From Pseudomonadota bacterium (GTDB taxonomy: Bacteria; Pseudomonadota; Alphaproteobacteria; Micavibrionales; UBA2020), in contig JAEXMB010000071.1 in the NCBI GenBank assembly GCA_023444705.1, positions 1 through 31,965 of the forward strand: 31,965 bases of DNA, given 5' to 3'. Shown one piece after another: positions 1 to 6,851 of the stretch. A program made the position numbers and the translations under genes. The notes beneath the pieces are model-generated. The model did no database searches. It was not told the origin of the DNA and worked only from the letters and a program-made list of their open reading frames with translations. Numbering within the stretch: the first letter of the stretch is position 1; each line of letters begins with the position of its first letter.

Positions 1-273
1 TTTGCTGTATAGCTCGCGCGCGATCTCGCCCAGTCGCGGCGAATGCTCATGCGTGTCGTCGTGTTTTTTGAGCTTGTTCTCGAAAAAGTTCTTGTTGATG
101 CAAAGGCCCGCATATTGCACGCCGCCCACCACGACAGCCGCCGCACCAATCACCCAGGGCTGGACCAGAACAACCGCCGTCGCCAGCAATCCCGCCGCCG
201 CAAGGTAATGCAGACCAACGCCAAGATAGTGGCCGGGGGTATAAAGCGACATTTTCATGTTCTGGACTTTCAT
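1..273 (-). CDS. Membrane protein, N-terminal part only (unassigned)
   Basis: The first 91 codons of a minus-strand gene run off the left edge. The start is ATG at 273; an in-frame ATG at 258 is an alternative. After a short polar start there are two closely spaced hydrophobic stretches (about residues 17-38 and 41-58). A highly charged segment (ENKLKKHDD, then HEH) follows, and the visible part ends near EIARELYSK. The layout resembles the N-terminus of membrane M48 peptidases, in which a hydrophobic hairpin precedes the catalytic domain, and an M48 gene lies about 2.6 kb away. No zinc motif is visible in this piece, so that is only a guess. A well-formed promoter lies directly upstream (291-319), which supports a real gene starting here. 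Function is not assigned. Confidence 0.6.
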   Translation of the reverse strand, partial: MKVQNMKMSLYTPGHYLGVGLHYLAAAGLLATAVVLVQPWVIGAAAVVVGGVQYAGLCINKNFFENKLKKHDDTHEHSPRLGEIARELYSK

Positions 274-290
274 TGAGTTGAGACCGGCGC

Positions 291-319
291 ATGATACGCC
301 ATTATTAACTTTTTGTAAA
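291..319 (-). promoter_or_regulatory. Putative sigma70 promoter for the gene starting at 273
   Basis: On the minus strand, TTTACA (314-319) is followed after 17 bases by TATCAT (291-296). Both hexamers match the consensus at four or five positions with ideal spacing. Transcription would begin near 284, giving a leader of about 11 nt to ATG 273 or 26 nt to ATG 258. No strong Shine-Dalgarno is seen for either start. Confidence 0.5.
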
Positions 320-377
320 TATTTATGAAAACGAGTGCATTTTTAGCAACAAGATCAGCAACATGCCCAAAGGCCGC

Positions 378-1076
378 TTATGCCCGCTTGCGCAGGTCGA
401 ACAAAGCCCCCGCCGGCAGGCGCGTAACCTCTGCTTGCAAAGCGCGCGCATCGACGATAGTCACCGTGCCGCTGCCGACCACTTCGGCAGGACGGTTGCG
501 GCGAATCACCAGTGCGGTGTCTTCATCAAGCCCGATGCCGATTTTATCGGGATGGCGCGCCACCGCATTGAACAGACGCGACAAACGGTTGCGCTCGCTG
601 AAATGCGTATCGATCACTGTATCAGGGGCAAGACCAAGGCCATCCGGCGTCACGTGTCCGCCTGACAGCATCAGGTGAGAGGCCGCCGCCGCGCCCGCAC
701 TGGTACCCGCAACCACCAAGCCACCCGCCGCATAACGTTTGGACAAAATATCATGCGCGCGCGTGCCGCGCAGAATATCGCAGAGCCTGTTTTGATCACC
801 GCCAGTCATGAAGATGACATCCGCCTGCGCGAACAATTGCGCGACTTCGCTGCTGTTGGCCATTGCTGCAGAGTCGATATGCACGATATCAACCTCGCGC
901 ACGTCAAGTTCGCGGTAGACCGCGGCGTAGCGTTCCCGCGCGCCTTTAGGGTCCGCCGTTGCGGAGGTCACAACACAAACGCGCGAGTTTTCGCCGCGCG
1001 CTTCGGCCAGCACGCGGCGGTGAACCAGCATATCGCCCTGCTTGTCTTCAGCACCGCCGATAACGATCAACGTCAT
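378..1076 (-). CDS. Cyanophycinase-like peptidase (S51 family)
   Basis: This is a 232-residue protein of the cyanophycinase/dipeptidase E fold. Cyanophycinase hydrolyses the Asp-Arg storage polymer cyanophycin to beta-Asp-Arg dipeptides; related S51 enzymes cleave Asp-X dipeptides. Visible features are an N-terminal IVIGGAEDK strand, TGGDQ (91-95), the nucleophile elbow GTSAGAA with Ser126, and DTHFSERNRLSRL (156-168), which matches the cyanophycinase His/Arg segment. The start is placed at ATG 1076 because AGGAA sits just upstream and homology begins there; a longer frame to 1118 adds 14 unlikely residues. The protein is somewhat shorter than the roughly 270-residue cyanobacterial enzyme. 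No cyanophycin synthetase (cphA) lies in the window, so the true substrate may be another beta-aspartyl or Asp-containing peptide. The gene diverges from 1241-2179. Confidence 0.85.
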   Translation of the reverse strand: MTLIVIGGAEDKQGDMLVHRRVLAEARGENSRVCVVTSATADPKGARERYAAVYRELDVREVDIVHIDSAAMANSSEVAQLFAQADVIFMTGGDQNRLCDILRGTRAHDILSKRYAAGGLVVAGTSAGAAAASHLMLSGGHVTPDGLGLAPDTVIDTHFSERNRLSRLFNAVARHPDKIGIGLDEDTALVIRRNRPAEVVGSGTVTIVDARALQAEVTRLPAGALFDLRKRA

Positions 1077-1240
1077 GGGTATCGTTCCTCGTTTGCAAGA
1101 ATGGCAATACCATAACATTTTTCAGTCCTGTTGAAAGCCGGATTATCTGCGGTGCGGCAATTTTATAGCTCTTTGCAAATACCGTTTTATCTGTAAAAAT
1201 CAATTTCCCGTGTATTTACGAAAGAAAGTTTCAAACCTTG

Positions 1241-2179
1241 ATGAAACCGATCCGTAAAAAAGCCGTGTCCACATCGTTGTCGTTCGACTTCAATACAGTC
1301 GCGCGCCAGGCATTGCGCGAACATCCGGAGATCAAAAAAGACATTTTGTTCGTCGACGCACTGAACGACAACTACCTCGCCTCGACAGCCACGCTGGCCA
1401 GCCTTGATGATGACGACGACGCGCAGGAAGAACTCGGCAAGACGGTCAAGCAGGCCAAGCGTCTGCGCACCTCCTTTGCGCAGGCCATCATGATCGACCG
1501 TCAAAAGACGATCAATGCGATCGTCTTTCACCCCGACCGCCATCCGCTGTTCGACCCGCAAGACCGCAACATCGACAACATCGGCACGATTGATCACGAG
1601 CTTGGCCATGTGCTGGTCCCCAGTGCGGAGCGCACCCACGGCGAAAACGTCGCCGATGCCTATGCCATCCTGCGCCACCTGCAGCGTTTTGACGGGCGCC
1701 AAACAGACATCGGCTATGCGGCATGGAAACGTGCGATGGTTTTTATCACCGGCGGCCATACCAGCCACCTCACCACCTTCACCATTGATAAAATCATTGC
1801 CGACAGCAAGAGCGCGGATTTCATCTCGCTCACGCCTGCGCAAACGGTTGCCATCGCGCGCGATTATGCCCGCAAGCATACACGCGGGCAGGAAAAGCTC
1901 TCCCAACTCGCCGCCGATTTTCACACGGCGCGCGGCATGCGCCTCACGCCCACGCTGTTTGAAGAGATCGCCCGCATCACGCTGGCCACCGATGCGAAGT
2001 CTGATACGTTTTATCTGGGCGCGCGCGCCCTGTTGCCTGTCCTTGCAAGCACGCAAGTCACACTCAACGGCAAGACCATCGCGTTGCGTGGACCAGAATG
2101 GGACATTGTACGCGTGCAGCTGGCAAAGAAGATGACAGAACTGCCCGCCAGACATCCGATCCGCCAGATCAAAATGTAA
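1241..2179 (+). CDS. Putative zinc metallopeptidase-like protein with HELGH motif (unassigned)
   Basis: This is a 312-residue soluble protein with no signal peptide or clear membrane segment. I do not recognise the family. It has a gluzincin-like signature: DHELGH with His119, Glu120 and His123, then ENVADAYA (135-142), which could give the third zinc ligand (Glu135) and an ExxxD helix like those of M48/M56 peptidases. A second His-rich spot, GGHTSHLTT, lies at 171-179. An acidic run (DDDDD, 56-60) lies near the N-terminus. The ATG at 1241 is preceded by a TTG at 1238 and a weak GAAAG; either could start translation. It ends at a bidirectional terminator facing the unknown gene 2221-2571. A peptidase role is inferred from the motif alone. 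Confidence 0.75.
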   Translation: MKPIRKKAVSTSLSFDFNTVARQALREHPEIKKDILFVDALNDNYLASTATLASLDDDDDAQEELGKTVKQAKRLRTSFAQAIMIDRQKTINAIVFHPDRHPLFDPQDRNIDNIGTIDHELGHVLVPSAERTHGENVADAYAILRHLQRFDGRQTDIGYAAWKRAMVFITGGHTSHLTTFTIDKIIADSKSADFISLTPAQTVAIARDYARKHTRGQEKLSQLAADFHTARGMRLTPTLFEEIARITLATDAKSDTFYLGARALLPVLASTQVTLNGKTIALRGPEWDIVRVQLAKKMTELPARHPIRQIKM

Positions 2180-2190
2180 ACCGCATAAAA

Positions 2191-2216
2191 AAAACCGCCC
2201 ATCAGGCGGCTTTTTT
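2191..2216. terminator. Bidirectional rho-independent terminator
   Basis: The stem is CCGCC (2195-2199) and GGCGG (2205-2209) around a CATCA loop. It is flanked by an A-run on the left and six Ts on the right (2211-2216). It lies between two convergent genes and can serve both strands. Confidence 0.8.
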
Positions 2217-2220
2217 ATGA

Positions 2221-2571
2221 TTACGGCTTGGGCGGCGTAGGACCGTAAGGATGCGGCAAAGCGCGTTCGCTTTCATCGCCCAGCAGACGCGCAACGTCTT
2301 CCTTGTCGAGAACATCGCCGAATTTCTTCACGATAAAGTCGACCAGCACGTTGTTGTCTTGCGCAACTTCGTCATAGCTGGGCTTGCGACTTTTAAAGAG
2401 GCTGGTCAGCGCCGGCTTGAAAAACAGGCTCAGGCGTTTCGTATCTACCTCGGCCCATGCAGCATGCATGGTTTCTCGACGTTCGCGCGGGAAATCAAGC
2501 CCCAGCTTGTAATCCATCAGCAACTCGCGCTCGGCGCGGACATAGCACTCTTCTTCTTTGTTTGTGGGCAT
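2221..2571 (-). CDS. Conserved-looking hypothetical protein, 116 aa
   Basis: The protein is not recognised. It is soluble and charged, with 116 residues. It starts MPTNKEEE, has a mixed helical middle (YVRAERELLMDYKLGLDFP) and a C-terminal Pro-rich tail (PHPYGPTPPKP). Many residues are Arg, Lys, Asp and Glu, and no signal peptide or membrane segment is visible. It ends at a strong terminator shared with the convergent gene. Upstream, in the same frame, a 22-codon reading frame (ATG 2679) ends at a lone TAG at 2611-2613, so the gene may once have begun at 2679 and now restart at 2571. The start is therefore uncertain. Confidence 0.6.
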   Translation of the reverse strand: MPTNKEEECYVRAERELLMDYKLGLDFPRERRETMHAAWAEVDTKRLSLFFKPALTSLFKSRKPSYDEVAQDNNVLVDFIVKKFGDVLDKEDVARLLGDESERALPHPYGPTPPKP

Positions 2572-2610
2572 GCCTGGCGTTTTCCAGCTGGCGGAATGTT
2601 CGCTATGCAG

Positions 2611-2679
2611 CTACGATACCGCGATTTCGAATTCGCGCGTTGTCAGGCAACGGCCGTATTTATTGAACTGGCTTTTCAT
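2611..2679 (-). other. In-frame 22-codon leader frame ending in a single amber codon
   Basis: ATG at 2679 opens a 22-codon frame that ends in TAG (2611-2613). Thirteen further sense codons then link it in the same frame to the ATG at 2571. AAGG lies upstream of ATG 2679 at a usable distance. It may be a short upstream peptide, a nonsense mutation in a longer gene, or a sequencing error. It is not an independent gene call. Confidence 0.4.
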
Positions 2680-2725
2680 GACGGGCCTTTTTCAATGCAA
2701 TCGTAATAAAAAATATCGGGAAAAA

Positions 2726-2802
2726 TGGTCGGACTGAGAGGATTCGAACCTCCGACCCCTTGCACCCCATGCAAGTGCGCTACCAGGCTGCGCTACAGTC
2801 CG
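2726..2802 (-). tRNA. tRNA-Pro (anticodon GGG)
   Basis: A 77-nt cloverleaf on the minus strand. The acceptor CGGACTG pairs with CAGTCCG. The D-arm contains AGCCTGGTAGC. The anticodon stem CTTGC/GCAAG holds the loop ATGGGGT, giving anticodon GGG. The T-loop GTTCGAATC is present, and the discriminator A is followed by an encoded CCA. A promoter lies immediately upstream at 2815-2844. Confidence 0.95.
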
Positions 2803-2814
2803 ACGGTGACGGGA

Positions 2815-2844
2815 TATATAGCAAACACCCCTACAAGCTGTAAA
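2815..2844 (-). promoter_or_regulatory. Putative promoter of tRNA-Pro
   Basis: On the minus strand, TTTACA (2839-2844) and TATATA (2815-2820) are separated by 18 bases. Transcription would begin about 6 nt before the mature 5' end of the tRNA at 2802, a normal arrangement for a stable RNA gene. Confidence 0.5.
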
Positions 2845-2883
2845 GCCCTGAATCAGGTATTTTAAAGCCCTGTTTTAAAAGGG

Positions 2884-4086
2884 TTATCGCGTTTGGCCAA
2901 AGCGCAGAAAGCCCACCTGCTCCGCCGTTGGCGAGGGCATGGGGCGGCTGGCGGGGCCTTGGGCGGCGCATTCGTTGAAGGCCTGCGTCAGGCATTGCTG
3001 GCGCTGCCGCCAGAACGACAGGCTATGGGCCTGAAACGTACCTTCAAGTAAACCGATCCTGATTGCGTCATCGGGATGGTCGGCCAGCAAGCGTTTGAGC
3101 AAAGGCGGCTGCGTCGGTGCTTTGTCTGGCGCGCGCCCGTGCATTCGTGCGCGCAGGTTCTCGCGCTCCTGCCTGATGCGCAGGGCGGCTTTTTCCATCG
3201 TCTTGAACGCGCTCGCCAATGCCTGCGGCGCGCCGGAAATGACCCCCGCCGCACGGTCGCAGACCTTTTCATGATAGCGTGCCTGCATCACCTGCGCGCT
3301 TTTGGTCACGCCATACATGGTCACCGCAATGCCCAGTGCCGGCAGTACAGCCATGCCGCCGATCACTGCCGAGGCGACCACGCCGACGGCCGCCACCGTA
3401 TTTGCGATTTGCGTCAGGATGCCAAAGCTGCGCATGCGGCTGTGCTGGCCGCGTATGTGGGTCAGCTCGTGCGCGATTGTGGCCCTGATTTCGGCCATCG
3501 ACAATTCTTCAAAGAACATATCGCCAACAGCAACCGCGGCATGACTGCCATCACTGCAACTGATCGCAAAGGCGTTCATAGCTTCGCGGCGCGGCGGCTG
3601 ACGGACAATCGCCGCTGCGTTGCGGATGCGGATGCGCGGCTCCATCATCAGCAAGGCCGGTGCCTGCTTGAGGCCTGCCATTTTCGCCAGCGCTTTGTAT
3701 TCGGTGATGAACGTCTCGCCCTTGATACCGTATTTTTGCGCCATCAGCATCGCACCGTGCTGGGTGTCGATGTTATAGCGGCGATAGATGGTATTGCCTT
3801 CGGTATAATTGCCGCGCGTCAGCTCTTTGATGCTTGCGTCTGCCTGGCGGTTCAGGTACGTGCCGATGCCTGCCGCCACCGGTACAGCGACCAGCAAAAG
3901 CGCGGGCGCCGCAGTTGCCATGATCGCAACACCCACCGCCGTCATACCCGCCTGCATCATCCACGGCACGCCATCGCCAGACAGCTTTTCACCCAAGGTT
4001 TCGATACGGCGAACCGTACCGGTCTTGGGGTCGATGTCGTTTTCAAGGTTGCGCGTGCGGATGGCTGCCCCCTCTGGATGGCCCAT
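2884..4086 (-). CDS. M48-family membrane metallopeptidase
   Basis: This 400-residue protein resembles HtpX/Oma1-type zinc peptidases that cleave membrane or misfolded envelope proteins. A polar N-terminus (1-40) is followed by a hydrophobic hairpin at about 44-76. The catalytic helix is IAHELTH (204-210), with zinc ligands His206 and His210 and catalytic Glu207. A second long hydrophobic hairpin (about 222-262) follows, as in HtpX, and then HEKVCDRAA with Glu273 as probable third ligand. The C-terminal 120 residues are basic and soluble. ATG 4086 has AGGGG about 9 nt upstream. HtpX is usually under 300 residues, so this is a longer variant and the symbol is withheld. The gene stands alone upstream of tRNA-Pro; no clear terminator was found between them. 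Confidence 0.85.
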   Translation of the reverse strand: MGHPEGAAIRTRNLENDIDPKTGTVRRIETLGEKLSGDGVPWMMQAGMTAVGVAIMATAAPALLLVAVPVAAGIGTYLNRQADASIKELTRGNYTEGNTIYRRYNIDTQHGAMLMAQKYGIKGETFITEYKALAKMAGLKQAPALLMMEPRIRIRNAAAIVRQPPRREAMNAFAISCSDGSHAAVAVGDMFFEELSMAEIRATIAHELTHIRGQHSRMRSFGILTQIANTVAAVGVVASAVIGGMAVLPALGIAVTMYGVTKSAQVMQARYHEKVCDRAAGVISGAPQALASAFKTMEKAALRIRQERENLRARMHGRAPDKAPTQPPLLKRLLADHPDDAIRIGLLEGTFQAHSLSFWRQRQQCLTQAFNECAAQGPASRPMPSPTAEQVGFLRFGQTR

Positions 4087-4167
4087 TCAATGTGCCCCTA
4101 TTCTAGCGTGAACAGATTAACAAATAATTATGTGAATACATGTTTAGCAACAATGACTTAGGCATGA

Positions 4168-4199
4168 AAAAGGCCCTCTCCATACGGACAGGGCCTTTT
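4168..4199 (-). terminator. Rho-independent terminator of 4221-4661
   Basis: The ten-base arms AAAAGGCCCT (4168-4177) and AGGGCCTTTT (4190-4199) form a strong hairpin. Read on the minus strand, it ends in a T-run just after the stop of the gene 4221-4661. Confidence 0.8.
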
Positions 4200-4220
4200 A
4201 AAGCAGCTATTGCGCGGCGC

Positions 4221-4661
4221 TTATTTGAAGTAGCGCGAGGGTACAGGCGGGTTTTTTGCCGGATCCATGCTGTCGACCTTCACCTGTTCGACCACGCCTG
4301 CGCCAACCAGATGCTGGAAATGCGCGGCCAGCTTTTCTGCGGTTTCAGCATCGAACACCTTGCGCCCTGCAACCGCGACCGCAAACATCGTGCTGTAGCG
4401 CGCCTGCGCACGCGGATCACGGGTGGCGTCACGCGTCCAGTTGACCATCGGCGTATCGGTGATGCCATGCGCCTCCGAAGATTCAACGTAGTATTCGAAA
4501 TCGCGGAGCTGGTTATGCAGCTCTGCCTTTTGCGCGGCCAGCGTCTGTTTGAGCGGCGCCAGCGCCTGATCCTGCGTATACGCAAGACCGTCGGCATTCA
4601 CAGCCCTGGCGAATTCGTTGCTGAGACGGATAACGACACGCGCGCCATAGTGCTGGGACAT
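4221..4661 (-). CDS. Hypothetical protein, 146 aa, monocistronic
   Basis: The family is not recognised. It is a soluble protein of 146 residues. An N-terminal part (MSQHYGARVVIRLSNEF) is followed by a helical, Gln/Leu/Glu-rich stretch (about 30-60) that could form a short coiled coil. Then come a central WTRDATRDPRAQARYS segment and a C-terminal Pro-rich tail ending SRYFK. There is no signal peptide. The start at 4661 is firm: AGGAG sits 8-9 nt upstream, whereas the longer frame to 4781 runs through a promoter and a terminator. It has its own near-consensus promoter (4697-4724) and its own terminator (4168-4199), so it is regulated separately from its neighbours. Function is unknown. Confidence 0.75.
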   Translation of the reverse strand: MSQHYGARVVIRLSNEFARAVNADGLAYTQDQALAPLKQTLAAQKAELHNQLRDFEYYVESSEAHGITDTPMVNWTRDATRDPRAQARYSTMFAVAVAGRKVFDAETAEKLAAHFQHLVGAGVVEQVKVDSMDPAKNPPVPSRYFK

Positions 4662-4696
4662 CGGCAAACTCCTGCGGAAAAAAATTGAATGTCCAG

Positions 4697-4724
4697 ATCG
4701 TAGCGGTCCCGTCCTGTATGTCAA
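4697..4724 (-). promoter_or_regulatory. Near-consensus sigma70 promoter for 4221-4661
   Basis: On the minus strand a perfect TTGACA (4719-4724) lies 16 bases before TACGAT (4697-4702). Transcription would start near 4690, giving a leader of about 29 nt to ATG 4661. Confidence 0.65.
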
Positions 4725-4741
4725 GGTACGGCGCAGGCACA

Positions 4742-4772
4742 AAAAAAACCGGCCATCAAAGGCCGGCTCTTT
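4742..4772 (-). terminator. Rho-independent terminator of the merR-like gene
   Basis: CCGGCC (4749-4754) and GGCCGG (4761-4766) enclose a six-base loop. Read on the minus strand, eight Ts follow the stem. It lies directly after the stop of 4795-5313 and closes the ihfA-merR unit. Confidence 0.85.
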
Positions 4773-4794
4773 TATCTGCATCGCGTGATCGCGC

Positions 4795-5313
4795 TTAGTC
4801 GATCAGGCGGCGCATGGATTTGAGTTCGGCGAGCATGGCTTCCAGCTCGTTGCGGTTTTTCTCGACCGCTGCCGCGACGGGGGAAGCAGCCGCTTCCTCC
4901 TGCTCGGGCGCAAGAACAACAGCAGCCGAGGATTCAACGCGCGCGCTGAGGTTGCCGCGGGTGGCCGACAGCAACTTTTGCACACCCTTGATGGTGTAGC
5001 CTTCGCTGTACAGCAGGTGATGGATGTTTTTCAGCAGATCCACGTCCTCGGGACGGTAGTAGCGGCGGCCCCCGCCACGCTTGAGCGGCTTGATGTGGGA
5101 AAACTTGGTCTCCCAGAAACGCAGAACGTGCTGTTCGACGTTCAGCTCCTCGGCGACCTCGCTGATGGTGCGGAAAGCGCCGGCCGCTTTTTGCGGAGCG
5201 TCTTTCGCCTTCATCGGGCGGCGGTTGGCGAGTTTTTGGGTATCGGGGGTCTGCGGCTGCACCTGCGGAGAGGTTTGCGGGCCGTTTTTCGTCGTCATAG
5301 GGGATGAGGACAT
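4795..5313 (-). CDS. MerR-family transcriptional regulator
   Basis: This is a 172-residue DNA-binding protein. Residues 1-45 are a disordered Pro/Gln/Lys-rich extension. The winged-helix MerR domain follows at about 47-115, with FRTISEVAEELNV as the first helix-turn-helix, LRFWETKF, then RRYYRPEDV in the wing. A C-terminal helix (about 146-170, VEKNRNELEAMLAEL) could mediate dimerisation. No cluster of cysteines for metal sensing is present, unlike MerR, CueR or SoxR. MerR-like genes of this type sit directly after ihfA in many alphaproteobacteria, and here the gap is 56 nt. ATG 5313 has AGGGA upstream; an ATG at 5298 is possible but lacks a Shine-Dalgarno. It is probably cotranscribed with ihfA and ends at the terminator at 4742-4772. 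Its targets are unknown. Confidence 0.85.
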   Translation of the reverse strand: MSSSPMTTKNGPQTSPQVQPQTPDTQKLANRRPMKAKDAPQKAAGAFRTISEVAEELNVEQHVLRFWETKFSHIKPLKRGGGRRYYRPEDVDLLKNIHHLLYSEGYTIKGVQKLLSATRGNLSARVESSAAVVLAPEQEEAAASPVAAAVEKNRNELEAMLAELKSMRRLID

Positions 5314-5369
5314 TCTGGGCTGTTCCCTGTGCTACTTGGCTTCGACGATGATTTTTTATTGAGGCGCGG

Positions 5370-5684
5370 TTATTCCGCTGCTTCTTGTTGTTTGTCGTTG
5401 ATACGTTCTTTGAGAACGTTGCTGGCGCGGAAGGTCAGCACGCGGCGCGGCAGGATGGGCACTTCTTCACCCGTCTTGGGGTTGCGGCCGATGCGCTGGC
5501 GCTTGCTGCGGACCTGGAAGGTACCGAAGGACGAGATCTTGACCATCTCGCCACGCTCGAGTGCTTTGCACACTTCCTCGAGAACTGTTTCGACGAGGTC
5601 AGCTGACTCGTTGCGGGAAAGACCGACTTGTTCGTAGACGGCCTGGCTCAGATCGGCGCGGGTAATCGTATGATTCGTGCTCAT
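5370..5684 (-). CDS. ihfA: Integration host factor subunit alpha
   Basis: IHF-alpha pairs with IHF-beta to bend DNA sharply in replication, recombination and transcription. This 104-residue protein shows the HU/IHF fold: helices at 8-40 (TRADLSQAVYEQVGLSR), the conserved KISSFGTF (49-56), and the DNA-intercalating arm GRNPKTGEEVPI (66-77) with the key Pro69. The order alpha-type RIGRNPKTGEEVPI and the position after fabH favour IHF-alpha over HU. ATG 5684 is preceded by GAGGTGGAG, so the longer frame to 5717 is rejected. A good promoter lies at 5716-5745, allowing transcription independent of the upstream plsX-fabH genes. The merR-like gene follows. Confidence 0.93.
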   Translation of the reverse strand: MSTNHTITRADLSQAVYEQVGLSRNESADLVETVLEEVCKALERGEMVKISSFGTFQVRSKRQRIGRNPKTGEEVPILPRRVLTFRASNVLKERINDKQQEAAE

Positions 5685-5715
5685 GGACTCCACCTCTAAA
5701 CACTCTAGGGACTTC

Positions 5716-5745
5716 ACAGTAGACGATTCACATTTCGTCAGTCAA
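5716..5745 (-). promoter_or_regulatory. Putative promoter of ihfA-merR
   Basis: On the minus strand TTGACT (5740-5745) and TACTGT (5716-5721) are 18 bases apart. Transcription would begin near 5709, about 25 nt before ATG 5684. This would separate ihfA-merR from the fabH end at 5872. Confidence 0.6.
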
Positions 5746-5871
5746 TACAAACAGTTGTGAAAGAATTTTATAGTTTTATCAATTTTGGCGGGACTCGGAC
5801 AAATCCCTGCATTGGGCGCGCCTTTGGCTATTTTCCAGCCACTATACGGCGTCAAGTTACCCACAGGCAAA

Positions 5872-6849
5872 TTACCAGCGTGCCAGCGCCGCACCCCATG
5901 TCAGGCCGCCGCCCATCGCTTCCATCAGCAACATGTCGCCGCGCTTGATGCGGCCATCTTCGACCGCAGTCGTCAGCGCCAGCGGAATGGATGCCGCCGA
6001 TGTATTGCCGTGTTGTGAAACGGTCACCACGACTTTCTCATGCGGCAGATCAAGTTTATCGGCGGTCGCGTCGATAATGCGCTTGTTGGCCTGATGCGGC
6101 ACCAGCCAGTCGATGTCCTGCGATGTCAGGTTGTTCGTCACCATCGCTTCGGTGATGGCTTCGCTCATGCGCGTAACGGCATGACGGAACACTTCTTTTC
6201 CGTTCATCTGCACATGGCCGGTCGTCTGTGTGGTCGACGGGCCGCCGTCGACGTACAGCAAACCACGGTGCGCGCCTTCGGAGTGCAAATGGGTGGAAAG
6301 AATGCCGCGGTCCGCCGCAGTCCCCGCCCCGCTGTCATCCGCTTCGAGGATCACGGCGGCAGCGCCGTCGCCAAACAACACGCAGGTGGTGCGGTCATTC
6401 CAGTCGAGCAGATTGGTGAAATGCTCCGCCCCGATCACAAGCGCGCGTTTGGCCTGACCGGATTTGATGAAGTTGTCGGCAGTGGCCAGCGCGTAGATAA
6501 AACCCGAACATACGGCCTGAATGTCAAAGGCGAAACCGTGGTCGCCCATGCCGATCTTGTCCTGCACGGTGACGGCGGTGGCGGGAAAGGTCTGGTCCGG
6601 CGACGTGGTGGCCAGCACAATCATGTCGATGTCGCGGCCCGTCAGGTTCACCTTGGCAAGGGCGGCAAGGGCCGCCTGCGTTGCCATGCTTGAGGTGGTT
6701 TCCCCCTCACCCGCGACATGGCGTTGCTTGATGCCGGTGCGCTGGGTGATCCATTCGTCCGTCGTGTCGATCTTCTTGGCAAGGTCGGCATTGGTGACGA
6801 CCTGTTTTGGAAGGTATTTGCCACAGCTGATCAGGACGGAACGGCGCAT
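5872..6849 (-). CDS. fabH: 3-oxoacyl-ACP synthase III (KAS III)
   Basis: FabH condenses acetyl-CoA with malonyl-ACP to begin type II fatty-acid synthesis in the cytoplasm. The 325-residue protein has the full catalytic triad: Cys114 in AVCSGFIYAL, His252 in VPHQANKR and Asn282 in QHGNTSAAS. The C-terminal glycine-rich GGGLTWGA is also typical. The length matches E. coli FabH (317). The start is ATG 6849, only 2 nt after the plsX stop, with GGGAG inside the plsX end; a TTG at 6855 is an alternative. The close spacing implies translational coupling with plsX, so phospholipid and fatty-acid initiation genes are expressed together. Confidence 0.96.
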   Translation of the reverse strand: MRRSVLISCGKYLPKQVVTNADLAKKIDTTDEWITQRTGIKQRHVAGEGETTSSMATQAALAALAKVNLTGRDIDMIVLATTSPDQTFPATAVTVQDKIGMGDHGFAFDIQAVCSGFIYALATADNFIKSGQAKRALVIGAEHFTNLLDWNDRTTCVLFGDGAAAVILEADDSGAGTAADRGILSTHLHSEGAHRGLLYVDGGPSTTQTTGHVQMNGKEVFRHAVTRMSEAITEAMVTNNLTSQDIDWLVPHQANKRIIDATADKLDLPHEKVVVTVSQHGNTSAASIPLALTTAVEDGRIKRGDMLLMEAMGGGLTWGAALARW

Positions 6850-6851
6850 GG

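Noticed and set aside
3076..4161. 361-codon plus-strand frame opposite the M48 gene
   Set aside because: It is antisense to a gene with a full HELTH motif and a Shine-Dalgarno. The product is His/Arg/Cys-rich and unlike a protein.
5816..5871. Terminator after fabH
   Set aside because: Short G/C dyads are present but none has a following T-run on the minus strand, so read-through to ihfA remains possible.
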